Assembly (NCBI GenBank): GCA_003554685.1
Contig: PWHA01000234.1
Span: 1-16,427 of the forward strand
DNA: 16,427 nt
Reading direction: 5' to 3'
DNA from: Halanaerobiaceae bacterium
Lineage (GTDB): Bacteria; Bacillota; Halanaerobiia; Halanaerobiales; Halarsenatibacteraceae
Both the position numbers and the translations under genes were made by a program. Of the stretch, positions 7,449 through 14,790 are shown piece after piece (the first letter of the stretch is position 1; each line of letters opens with the position of its first letter). The notes beneath the pieces are model-generated. The model was not told where the DNA came from, ran no database searches, and saw only the letters and a program-made list of their open reading frames with translations.

Positions 7449-8306
7449 TTACGGGCTCACCACTCGTGGTGGCGCACTAGGAGTAGCGCCGACGGGTGTA
7501 ACGCCTGTTCCCGCTGTTGGCGCACGCGATGAAAAGACAGCATCTGGTCCTGAAGTGTTGGCCTGGGTTGTGAACGAAGTGGCGCCCGCTTCTGTCGAGG
7601 GCAGATTCGAAGTTGTCGTCATTGCCGCCACCTCTTCCCGCCTGACCTCAGTCACACGTTGTGCAACTTGTCCACCTTGAAGCGCGAGGCTGGTTTCAAC
7701 CGCGGAGGCAACGCGCGCAGGGGCCTGATTTGTCACACGTAACAATGTTCGCGCAAACCGATCTACGCCGGCCTCATCCAATGTATTCGCGAATAAAACA
7801 ACGCGGTCGGCAAGATTTTCATCACAGCACAACCCCGCAAGCATGAACCCTGCCAGAACGCCATCCGGGATATCGGCGTAATCCTGCTCGATGAGCGTTA
7901 TAAGAATATCAGCAATTTCGGTCAGCAGATCTTGAGTTGCACTCTCTTTGACAATGTCCACAAGCCCGCAGGCCGGAACAGTTGGATCCGCGACCACAAT
8001 ACCCGATATCACTGCAGCAAGAACACGCGGGCTTGACCCCGCTCGGGATAGCGCGTCAATCAGCGCGTCGCGCTCGCTCTGCGTCAAAGAAGCTAGAAAT
8101 GCCCGCCGTTCTGCCTCATCAGCATCTTCAAAAAAAGCCGCAAGATCCGCGCCAGAAAGACCGCCAAAGGATTGTACGGCCTCTTCAGTCGCCAGAGTAG
8201 TCGGCGGATCAGCGTCAATTGTCTCCTCTTGCGCAAACGCTGGGGTCAGCGCAAGCGCCGTGCTCGCTAACAGCGCATGGAACAAGATGGTTCTTTTTGA
8301 TAACAT
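7449..8306 (-). CDS. Secreted protein of unknown function in the polysaccharide cluster
   Basis: A 285-residue protein I cannot assign. A clear Sec signal peptide ends with ALTPAFA-Q (cleavage after about residue 25). The mature part is largely alpha-helical and acidic, with three cysteines (113, 160, 161). The last 60 residues are low-complexity (Thr/Ser/Ala/Pro/Gly) and probably disordered. I chose the ATG at 8306, preceded by GGAG at a suitable distance, over a TTG six codons upstream, because the signal peptide then starts at once with a Lys-Arg n-region. The gene lies between the phosphatase and the kinase, all on the same strand. It could be a periplasmic accessory of polymer export, but that rests on position alone. 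It has no VPEI-type sorting tail and no second membrane segment. Confidence 0.8.
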   Translation of the reverse strand: MLSKRTILFHALLASTALALTPAFAQEETIDADPPTTLATEEAVQSFGGLSGADLAAFFEDADEAERRAFLASLTQSERDALIDALSRAGSSPRVLAAVISGIVVADPTVPACGLVDIVKESATQDLLTEIADILITLIEQDYADIPDGVLAGFMLAGLCCDENLADRVVLFANTLDEAGVDRFARTLLRVTNQAPARVASAVETSLALQGGQVAQRVTEVRREEVAAMTTTSNLPSTEAGATSFTTQANTSGPDAVFSSRAPTAGTGVTPVGATPSAPPRVVSP

Positions 8307-8423
8307 GTATGTAAGCTCCAGCAATCTGTGAGGCGGCTGATGCGGCTCAGAACGTCAACGCACGAAGACCCTCTGCCTAACTAGCCCATCTGCGGCAGGA
8401 AGTCGACAGCAGGGCGCGACTGA

Positions 8424-9185
8424 CTAACTTTTGCGCTTTGGGATCGTCGTAAAGAATTCGAGGTTGTCTTTAGATACCAGCGCGGCACTCAGATTGTGCG
8501 TAGCATATGCCCCAGTATCAATCGAAATGCGACCATTTTGAGCAACAGCTGTCTCCACAATATAATGCCCATGTGCCACCCAGACACCATCGCGCCGCGT
8601 TTTGGTTAAGAACTCGGGGTGCCCCCAAATCAAATCCGCATCGCCCTGTTGGTCAAGTGCTGCATGCGGATCAGCCCCTGCATGGGAGATAAAGATATTA
8701 CCGCACATCTCAAAGAGCGGGAGGTTGCGAAGCCATGCGATCATGTCTCGGCCCATAGCCCTGCATAAGTCATCGCGCGCTGCGCTCAAAGCCGCAGGTG
8801 CGGGCTTTGGTGGCCGAATACCATAACTATGCAGCGTAAAATTCCCGCCATTGGCAATCCATATCGCCCCAGTCTCTTCTGGCGCATCTATGAAATCCAG
8901 CAGCATAGCCTCATGATTGCCTTTGAGCGCCGTCACAGTCCCCGTTAAGGCTTTTTGTTGCAAAGATTGAATCAGATCAAGCGTCTCGGCGCTTTTCTCA
9001 CCGCGATCGATCATGTCCCCCAAGAAAACCAGTTTGGTGTTCACAGGGCACTCTGGCTCAATCACCTCCAATAATTGGCGCAAAAGATCCGCGCGCCCAT
9101 GCACATCCCCAATCACACAAAGCGGCGTGTCCGGCGCAAGGCTGGCAGTAAATCCCCTGCCCCACAAACGGCGTAAAAATTCCAT
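8424..9185 (-). CDS. PPP-family serine/threonine-type metallophosphatase
   Basis: A 253-residue phosphatase with the complete PPP metallophosphoesterase signature. GDVHG is at 26-30, GDMIDRG at 56-62 and KGNHE at 88-92; FISHAG (165-170) and VAHGHY (203-208) supply the later metal-binding histidines, and SIDTGAYATHNLSA closes the core. No signal peptide or membrane segment is present, so it acts in the cytoplasm. Related small bacterial enzymes include PrpA-like protein phosphatases and lambda-type dual-specificity phosphatases; diadenosine tetraphosphatase is an alternative. In this cluster, removing phosphate from the C-terminal tyrosines of the autokinase is an attractive inference, since no low-molecular-weight tyrosine phosphatase or PHP-type phosphatase is seen. 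The ATG follows directly on a TGA of a small upstream frame (TGAATG), which may allow coupling. Confidence 0.9.
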   Translation of the reverse strand: MEFLRRLWGRGFTASLAPDTPLCVIGDVHGRADLLRQLLEVIEPECPVNTKLVFLGDMIDRGEKSAETLDLIQSLQQKALTGTVTALKGNHEAMLLDFIDAPEETGAIWIANGGNFTLHSYGIRPPKPAPAALSAARDDLCRAMGRDMIAWLRNLPLFEMCGNIFISHAGADPHAALDQQGDADLIWGHPEFLTKTRRDGVWVAHGHYIVETAVAQNGRISIDTGAYATHNLSAALVSKDNLEFFTTIPKRKS

Positions 9186-9344
9186 TCAAACATCACTTCT
9201 TGAAACGGGTCTTGATTGATAGCCCTGCCGTCTCGCCTCAGCACTGCGCTCTCTCGACGAAGACGCGGCTTTCACGCGCTGCTCAAAAGCCAAAACGAGG
9301 CCAGGAGTTTCAGGACCTGCGCCATATCGCGCGCGCCTATGCAT
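9186..9344 (-). CDS. Possible small Arg/Ser-rich coupling ORF
   Basis: A 52-codon frame with ATG at 9344, twelve bases after the exosortase stop, and a TGA at 9186-9188 that directly precedes the phosphatase ATG. The product is basic, Arg/Ser/Ala-rich and without recognisable domains or membrane segments. The near-perfect fit between the two genes suggests translational coupling, but the composition is also what an untranslated spacer would give, and the ribosome-binding site is weak. Without it the 170 bases would be an ordinary intergenic gap. Confidence 0.25.
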   Translation of the reverse strand: MHRRARYGAGPETPGLVLAFEQRVKAASSSRERSAEARRQGYQSRPVSRSDV

Positions 9345-9355
9345 CACCAAAACTC

Positions 9356-10996
9356 TCACCAGAGCGACCAATCAAAAAGCACCAGGACATGGCCTGCGAT
9401 CAGCAGATTGGTGACAGCATGCGCAATGATCGCATCGCCAATCTTGCTGCGATGCAAGGCGATCAGACCATAGCCCAACCCTGCAATGGCGGCTGCCAGA
9501 ACAGTGCTGTGCATGAGCCCAAATGCCACTGAGGACACAATCAAAGCGAGCGCAACCGTGGCTTTTGGGGGAAGATAGAGACCGAAGGCTTCTTTGCAAA
9601 GTCCCATCACTCCACCGCGGAAGGCAAGCTCTTCAAGGATAGGGACAATAATCCCGGAGCCCACGATCCTGAAGAATATCCAGCCCAGAACCGCCCAGAC
9701 AGGCGCCTGTTGCAAGCCCTCCACGATCATCTCTGCGCACTCAAGGTCGCGTGGGACCATCGCGATCCAGACGACATAGATCAGCACGCCCATCGCAGTC
9801 GCATGCAAGGTGACAGTCTCAGGAAAGGTCGCCCGGATTCGCGGCCAGAGATTGGCGGCTGCTATTGTGCCCACAACAATCGGAACCGGGTATAGCCAGT
9901 TGAATGTGCCCACAAAAAGACCTGCCACGAGCATGGTCACCAGCATCAAGGCGAGCGGTGCCATCTGCCAGAGCGTATCGGGAGGGATTTTGAAGGACCC
10001 GCGTTCGTTTGTCGGATACACCGCCTGTCCCGCAGACGCGATAGGCCCTTCTGCCAGCGCGGTTTTGCGGAAAAATGCCATATTCAGCGTCACCATCGCG
10101 GCCGCAACCACCAGGAAAACAGAGAGTGTGCCAAAATTGGAGTGAAAGCCCTCAACAGCGATTTCAGGTGAATAGCGCACGCCGATTTCAAACAGCACCG
10201 CGATCCGCACAGAGTTCATCATGAACACAGCGCCAATCGCAGCGATTACCGGGGCAAGACTTCTGGCCAGGTGCAGGTTCCGGTGGAAAAACAGCACATA
10301 GGACAAGAGCAGCGCCAGCGAGGTAAACATCCCCTGATATCCCGCGCATGGCGGATTCAAGGAGATCGCGAAACTCGCATCGGACAGCACCGGGATCCCG
10401 CGATCATCAAAGCTTATTTCTGGCGTGATCGGTGACAGAAAACTATGAAACCACACGCTCAGATTGAGCGTTGTGTCTTCTATCAGCCTCCGGAAGACTG
10501 TTCCGAACCATGTGGCGTAGTTTTGATGCGCGGCATAAGCCAGAAATCCAATGACAGCGACACCGATGGTCTGGCGGTCAAAATTCCGGATAGCCTCTTT
10601 GGGCACCAGGACGAATAATGTCAGAACAGCAAATGCAGTCAGCAAGAAGGATGCGCTGATATATTTTGCACGCAACGCTGTTGTAAGTGTGGCATCCCAA
10701 TCGTCGGACAAAAATGACAGGTTGAAGAGCAGCAGCGCCCAGACGGCAAAGAAGACCGCGGTGAGTTTGTATGAGTAAGCTGGACCAGTTGTTACGGCTT
10801 TTGTCCGAAAAATACACATCCACGCAATGACACAGAAGACTGAGAAAACCGCCGATTTAGCAAGGTTGTGCAGGGTGTAGAGAGAGGCCGCGTAAGGATC
10901 ATCGCTTACAAGTGGGCGGAAACGACCAGCTGCAGATTCGGCCACGATATAGTATTGGAAACCAATCAAAAAAACAAAGGCCACGCGCGCGAGCAT
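9356..10996 (-). CDS. xrtE: Exosortase E/protease (exosortase–CPBP fusion)
   Basis: Inner-membrane sorting enzyme of 546 residues joining an exosortase to a CAAX/CPBP-type intramembrane protease. The exosortase half has multiple helices and the full catalytic set: Cys217 in NPPCAGYQG, Arg264 in NSVRIAVL and His285 in GFHSNFGTL. The C-terminal CPBP half has PILEELAFRGG (Glu455-Glu456), FGLMHS (His496) and AHAVTNLL (His526, Asn530). Exosortases are thought to cleave PEP-CTERM-like tails as transpeptidases; this fused type is the one paired with VPEID-tailed proteins. The substrate gene lies immediately upstream. I chose the ATG at 10996, preceded by GAAAGG at good spacing, rather than the GTG at 11041, which adds 15 residues and lacks a good site. 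All key residues of both domains are intact, so both activities are expected. Confidence 0.95.
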   Translation of the reverse strand: MLARVAFVFLIGFQYYIVAESAAGRFRPLVSDDPYAASLYTLHNLAKSAVFSVFCVIAWMCIFRTKAVTTGPAYSYKLTAVFFAVWALLLFNLSFLSDDWDATLTTALRAKYISASFLLTAFAVLTLFVLVPKEAIRNFDRQTIGVAVIGFLAYAAHQNYATWFGTVFRRLIEDTTLNLSVWFHSFLSPITPEISFDDRGIPVLSDASFAISLNPPCAGYQGMFTSLALLLSYVLFFHRNLHLARSLAPVIAAIGAVFMMNSVRIAVLFEIGVRYSPEIAVEGFHSNFGTLSVFLVVAAAMVTLNMAFFRKTALAEGPIASAGQAVYPTNERGSFKIPPDTLWQMAPLALMLVTMLVAGLFVGTFNWLYPVPIVVGTIAAANLWPRIRATFPETVTLHATAMGVLIYVVWIAMVPRDLECAEMIVEGLQQAPVWAVLGWIFFRIVGSGIIVPILEELAFRGGVMGLCKEAFGLYLPPKATVALALIVSSVAFGLMHSTVLAAAIAGLGYGLIALHRSKIGDAIIAHAVTNLLIAGHVLVLFDWSLW

Positions 10997-11088
10997 TGCG
11001 TAGCCTTTCAAGTACGGCTGTAATATCAACTTTATTGGCACGAGCGACTATCTGTTATTCACAAAGATATGGCACGCATCCTCAGAAC

Positions 11089-11718
11089 TCACGTCGAATG
11101 TGCAGGAGGTGTTTTGTACTCGTTGAACCCCGCGTTCCGGGTCATATTTGTATTTCGCATATACAGCATCATTGCTACGACGCTTAAGATGAAAGCCAAT
11201 AATGGGAGTGTTCCGCCGTTTATTTCAGGAACAGATACAGGTGTGGAGTTTCCACCAATGACTGTACCAGACGAAGTAGAAATGACAGAGCCGCCGAGTG
11301 TATAGGAGGTCAGCGTTGTAAACCCACCCTCTCCATTATTATTATTAACTACTTGCATGCTGCCGCTTCCCGTGTACGCGACAGCAAAAGCGTCAGAGAA
11401 AGGCGTGTTGAGGTTGAAGGAGGTTAAGGCAAATGTCTCAACGTTGTAAGTAGCCGAAATGTTAAAATTATCTCCTAATGAGCTGGTAAAATTTTGGCCT
11501 GTGGTTACATTTGTTAATCTCATACCGGAGATACCAGACACATCCCCCGCACCGTCATATGTCAGCTGAGCTGAGAAGGTATATGTGTCTTCTGATGTTG
11601 TATAGGCTGCCGCCGCTGTTCCAGAGAACGTAAGACTGAAATCAAACACCTGCGCTGCCGCAGGTGCCCCGGCGAAGCTCAAGACGAGCGCCAGCACTGA
11701 AAATAGTCTCTTCAACAT
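11089..11718 (-). CDS. VPEI-type sorting-tail protein, exosortase E substrate
   Basis: A 209-residue exported protein. A cleavable signal peptide ends near SFAGAPAAA-Q (about residue 23). The mature part is Ser/Thr/Gly/Asn-rich with predicted beta structure, consistent with an extracellular matrix or surface protein. The C-terminus carries the tripartite sorting signal: VPEI at 163-166, a hydrophobic helix at about 169-187 (GTLPLLAFILSVVAMMLYM) and a following Arg. It differs from the usual VPEID form in having Asn in place of Asp, and it continues about 22 residues past the helix rather than ending in a short basic cluster. GGAGAAG precedes the ATG. The gene is followed after 92 bases by the exosortase gene, so enzyme and substrate are encoded together. 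The function of the mature domain is unknown. Confidence 0.88.
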   Translation of the reverse strand: MLKRLFSVLALVLSFAGAPAAAQVFDFSLTFSGTAAAAYTTSEDTYTFSAQLTYDGAGDVSGISGMRLTNVTTGQNFTSSLGDNFNISATYNVETFALTSFNLNTPFSDAFAVAYTGSGSMQVVNNNNGEGGFTTLTSYTLGGSVISTSSGTVIGGNSTPVSVPEINGGTLPLLAFILSVVAMMLYMRNTNMTRNAGFNEYKTPPAHST

Positions 11719-11832
11719 ATAACTTCTCCGGACAAACCGCGCTTCGCTGTCAACTTCAGCTTCGGCGTTTTTACTGTTTGCGACAGCCCACGTAAATAAA
11801 TATTTCCGAAATAATATTAATTTCTAACTTTC
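11719..11832 (-). promoter_or_regulatory. AT-rich leader upstream of the sorting-tail gene
   Basis: A 114-base gap between the EpsD-like gene and the sorting-tail gene. Its distal half (about 11775-11830) is strongly AT-rich with runs such as AATATTATTT, unlike the GC-rich coding flanks. It could act as a promoter or promoter-upstream element giving the substrate its own, higher expression. TTGACA at about 11753-11748 lies too close to the ATG to be an ordinary -35. The interpretation is inference; no clean -35/-10 pair was found. Confidence 0.3.
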
Positions 11833-13284
11833 CTAAAAAGAGAGAAAAACCGTCGAAAGTAAAATAATCTGTAAGAGCTGTGCTGCCCAGAATGCAAACC
11901 TCAAATAGCGTGCGCGGACGGAGATATAGAGCAGCGCACCGCTGACTGCGCCAAACACAGATCCCCCTGCCACAGCGCTTGCGCTTCTGAGCATCTCCAT
12001 GCTGGGAAAAAACGCCGCAATAACAAGCAGATTCGCAGCCCCAACGACCCCAAAAAAACTGAGCGCCAAGGGGATGCGCATTGCTGCATAATCCGTCCAG
12101 CTTGGCAGGCGATCTATCTCGTCGAGCCCGTCGTCTCGGCTCCCACCAAGAGGGATCCGCGCAGCACGCATCCATCGATAGGCCGAGCAGCCACCGAGCG
12201 CGATGGCCGCGGAGCTGAGCCCAAGGATCACTGCGCCTAAAATATGTGCAACCTCAAATCCAAAGCGCGCGTTCAAGTTATCTTCCGCCTGAAGGATGGC
12301 GGCCACATAAGGAGACTCAGAGGTGATCTCGGTCGCAACAATTGGCTCCGGCGCGACAACCTCAATCTCCATACCTGCCTCCTCATCTTCGATCGGCTCC
12401 GCGAGCTCTGCTTCAAAAACGGCATTTGCCGCAAGATCACGCACAATCTCGGCGCGCTGGCGTTCAATTTCCTGGCGGATCAACCCCGTTGAGATCTGCT
12501 GGCGCATCAAGCGTGGATCAACGGGGTCTGACACTCGTTCCAACAAAACCAGAACTTCAATCTGCGCGGCATCCTCAAGGATCAGCAGGGATTGCCCGTC
12601 ACGGGCGAGCTCTTCAAGTCTCTCAAGAAGCGAAGGCTCCATCTGCTCAGAGCTTGATGTCTGGCTGCGGCCGATTGCCGTAATCTCGTCGCGCTGCAGA
12701 TCGGACATGAGCGCCTGCAGGCTGCGGGCCTCGGGACGGGGGCCGCGTTGCAACAGATCGAGCCGGCGCAAGGTCCGCGATCTTTGCGCCTCACTGTCGG
12801 GCACGATCACATAGCTGGCATATCGAAATGTCGCACGACCCTCAAAAAGATGCGGGTTTTCAGCGATGAACGCGTCGATCTCCTCGCGCTCAGGTGTCTC
12901 TATGCGCAATTGCTGCGAGACCAGATAATCCAGTGACAGGCTTGCGCGCAGCCGGGCCACCTCCGCTTCGATCTCCGGAACCCCCTCTGCAACACTATCT
13001 GCGATCAGGGCCTTTGCTGCGATCTGGGCGAGATAAAGTTCAGTGCCGCGCGCGACAAAGGCCTCACGGGTTTCGCCGGACTGGCGTTGCAAATTGGCCA
13101 GAAACGCATCGATTTCATCCTGTCGGATCTCGCGCGCGCCTATGGTCGCGACGGGCGCCGCGGCCTCGGACTGCGCCTGCGCGACGCTCCCCGACAGGCC
13201 TGTCTCGACCAGGAGCAGTCCACACCCCAGCACAAGCGCCGAAAAAAAACCAGCGCATGAGTGCGATGCCTTAGCAAATGTCAT
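11833..13284 (-). CDS. EpsD/SurA-like exported protein with C-terminal membrane domain
   Basis: A 483-residue protein. A signal sequence or anchor is followed by a periplasmic helical domain resembling the SurA N-terminal/EpsD-type peptidyl-prolyl isomerase family. It begins with VATIGAREIRQDEIDAFL (about 45-62) and includes the region YLVSQQLRIETPEREEIDAFIAENPHLF. Where a parvulin catalytic domain should lie (about 150-255) the sequence keeps the general outline but not an obvious active-site motif, so isomerase activity is doubtful. After an acidic linker (about 295-320) come four probable membrane helices (345-367, 404-427, 436-455, 462-481), an unusual addition. EpsD-like proteins are regular members of exosortase-linked polysaccharide loci. 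I chose the ATG at 13284, preceded by GGAG, over an upstream start that adds 18 residues. It is the first gene of the long minus-strand series. Confidence 0.78.
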   Translation of the reverse strand: MTFAKASHSCAGFFSALVLGCGLLLVETGLSGSVAQAQSEAAAPVATIGAREIRQDEIDAFLANLQRQSGETREAFVARGTELYLAQIAAKALIADSVAEGVPEIEAEVARLRASLSLDYLVSQQLRIETPEREEIDAFIAENPHLFEGRATFRYASYVIVPDSEAQRSRTLRRLDLLQRGPRPEARSLQALMSDLQRDEITAIGRSQTSSSEQMEPSLLERLEELARDGQSLLILEDAAQIEVLVLLERVSDPVDPRLMRQQISTGLIRQEIERQRAEIVRDLAANAVFEAELAEPIEDEEAGMEIEVVAPEPIVATEITSESPYVAAILQAEDNLNARFGFEVAHILGAVILGLSSAAIALGGCSAYRWMRAARIPLGGSRDDGLDEIDRLPSWTDYAAMRIPLALSFFGVVGAANLLVIAAFFPSMEMLRSASAVAGGSVFGAVSGALLYISVRARYLRFAFWAAQLLQIILLSTVFLSF

Positions 13285-13750
13285 CTGTTGTCGTCTCCAA
13301 AATAACAGCTGGCAACTCAGGGCGTGCTGGGCCAGCAAAAGAGGGTTTGGGATTTATGCGTGGGTTATGCAAGCGCAGAAGTCTTGTGCGTGTCGCACAG
13401 GATGGGTCGTCGGTGTCTTGTGTCAAATAGAGTGCTGGGGGCGCAAGGCCGGAGGCGGCGGACGGGAAGCGTTATCGGGCATTTGGTTGAGTTTCGAGCA
13501 TTTTTTGGGCCACAGATCTGAGGTCAAAGCTGATTTTGGGGACGCGCGGTGCGGATTCCAATCCAGATCTCGGGGGAGTTCGTTTCGGGAAAATGCCTGC
13601 GCGCGGGGCGCATGTCTCCCAAAGCTGTGGAGGGGCGCAGGCCCTGATGCGGCGCGGCGCGCAGGCATCGCCCCGTCGCGTGACCTGCCACGCAATCCAT
13701 CGGGAAAACCTTGAATGCGGCGCGCGCCTGAGCCGCGTGTCGGCGCACCA
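13285..13750. other. Long non-coding region upstream of the EpsD-like gene
   Basis: About 465 bases lie between the EpsD-like start and the end of the terminase-like gene. Open frames here are GC-rich shadows without family features. The part nearest the EpsD-like gene holds the promoter candidate listed separately. The distal part has GC-rich palindromes, for example GGCGCGCGCC at 13719-13728 and CAGATCTG at 13513-13520, which could serve as weak terminators or sites. No large terminase subunit follows the small subunit, as would be expected in an intact phage operon. Confidence 0.45.
13385..13426 (-). promoter_or_regulatory. Candidate promoter with operator-like repeat for the EpsD-like gene
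   Basis: On the minus strand a perfect -35 hexamer TTGACA (13426-13421) is followed after 16 bases by CATCCT (13404-13399), a weak -10. The probable start point falls in a perfect inverted repeat, TGTGCG-TGT-CGCACA (13385-13399). A repressor there would block initiation. The leader to the ATG at 13284 would be about 105 bases. The hexamers and repeat are seen directly; their use is inferred. Confidence 0.4.
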
Positions 13751-14374
13751 TCACAGCGAGGCCCCATTTTGATCCTGCGCTTTTGTTTTGTAATGGTGGG
13801 CTGTGGAGATCGGACCGGGCGAGCCGCGCCGGCTGATCTCACGCAATGCCAGGGTCAGCCTGTCCTCACCTGCACCCGGATCCACGTCCATAAGGCCGAG
13901 ATGGCGCAACAGGGCCTGCAACTCGGCGGTTGCGGCGCGCGGCCGGATCCGCACGGTCCTGCGCTTGCTCACCCCGCCGCTGATCCTCTCGTCGATCTCC
14001 AGCGCGGCGAGCTGTTCGGGCGTTGCCTTGCGCAGGTCATAGCTGGGCAAGCCCGTCGTGGGATCGATCCAGATCAGATCGCGCAGATCCACGAAGGCGC
14101 GTGCGAAGAGGCGTTCGAGCACCCCTTCGCGACTGCGGTCGGGCCTGTCCACGCCAAGGCGATAGGCGCGCAGGCGGGCCTGCACGTCTTTGCGTGCAAG
14201 CAACTCAGGCCATGCGGCTTCAGGGTCGTCAAAGCCTGCACGCCGTGCCGCATCACTGCCATCAAAGGTGGTGCGGTAGCGGCGCACGAAATCCTCGAGC
14301 CTGTCCTCCAGGGGCTTGTCCCCGACAGGAAACGGCGTGTCGCGGCGTGTTTTCCGGGACCAGGTGTCACTCAT
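13751..14374 (-). CDS. Phage terminase small subunit-like protein
   Basis: A 207-residue protein resembling small terminase subunits, which bind phage DNA at the packaging site and hand it to the large subunit. An N-terminal helix-turn-helix-like segment (FVRRYRTTFDGSDAARRAGFDDP, about 29-51) and a helical oligomerisation part are visible. The segment VDLRDLIWIDPTTGLPSYDL with KATPEQLAALE (about 95-126) is common in this family. The C-terminal 25 residues look unrelated and may be a neutral extension or scar. The ATG overlaps the previous stop (ATGA at 14371-14374), so it belongs to the three-gene operon. No large subunit, portal or capsid gene follows, so the operon is either a prophage relic or a terminase-like DNA-binding gene recruited elsewhere. 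Confidence 0.72.
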   Translation of the reverse strand: MSDTWSRKTRRDTPFPVGDKPLEDRLEDFVRRYRTTFDGSDAARRAGFDDPEAAWPELLARKDVQARLRAYRLGVDRPDRSREGVLERLFARAFVDLRDLIWIDPTTGLPSYDLRKATPEQLAALEIDERISGGVSKRRTVRIRPRAATAELQALLRHLGLMDVDPGAGEDRLTLALREISRRGSPGPISTAHHYKTKAQDQNGASL

Positions 14375-14790
14375 GCGGCATCCCCCCGCTCCGGGCGGAG
14401 CGCCTCCAGCGCATCGAGTACCGCGCGCAGCGCTTTTCGGGCGCCCGCCTCCGCTTCCGCCCTGTAGCGCAGCGCGCTGCGGAGCGCCTGCGCCTCCCCC
14501 GCGAGGTCCGCGGCCGCCTGCTGCAGAAGCAGGTGTTGATGCGCCCTTGCCCGCGCAACGCGCAGATCGGCCTCGACGAGCCGCGTGAGAAGCCCCGCGT
14601 CGAGCCCGGTAAGGAGCGGATCATCGCGCAAGCGGGCAAGCTGTGCGGCGTAGGCGGCGGGATCCGGCTGGGCGGCGGTCAGCCCGTGGCGCTGCGCATT
14701 GCGCGACGACCGGCGCTTGCCGGCTGCCGTGCGTGGTCCCGTGGGGCGTCTCCGGGCATGAGTCGGGGATGGAGCCTGCTCAGCCGGCAT
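14371..14790 (-). CDS. Small phage-type protein with GPRTAAGK…NAQRHGL motif
   Basis: A 139-residue protein of unknown function. Its N-terminus has the pattern TGPRTAAGKRRSSRNAQRHGL (about 17-37), widespread in small uncharacterised bacterial and phage-linked proteins and often described as a basic, probably nucleic-acid-contacting motif. The remaining 100 residues are an Ala/Leu/Arg-rich helix, probably a coiled coil. It overlaps the gene before it by 11 bases and the terminase-like gene after it by 4, so the three are translated together. GC is extremely high. A DNA-packaging or DNA-binding accessory role is a guess from position. Confidence 0.7.
   Translation of the reverse strand: MPAEQAPSPTHARRRPTGPRTAAGKRRSSRNAQRHGLTAAQPDPAAYAAQLARLRDDPLLTGLDAGLLTRLVEADLRVARARAHQHLLLQQAAADLAGEAQALRSALRYRAEAEAGARKALRAVLDALEALRPERGDAA

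Noticed and set aside
10997..11041. Upstream GTG start for the exosortase (15 extra residues)
   Set aside because: No ribosome-binding site before it, while the ATG at 10996 has GAAAGG at good spacing.
12323..12814. Ser/Arg-rich plus-strand frame
   Set aside because: Complement of the EpsD-like gene; low-complexity composition typical of an antisense frame.
13423..13842. Minus-strand frame downstream of the terminase-like gene, considered as a start of a large terminase
   Set aside because: No Walker motifs or terminase features, Pro/Arg-rich, and it overlaps the end of the small-subunit gene.
13715..14467. Plus-strand frame of 250 codons
   Set aside because: It lies opposite the terminase-like gene; its composition and lack of a ribosome-binding site mark it as a shadow.
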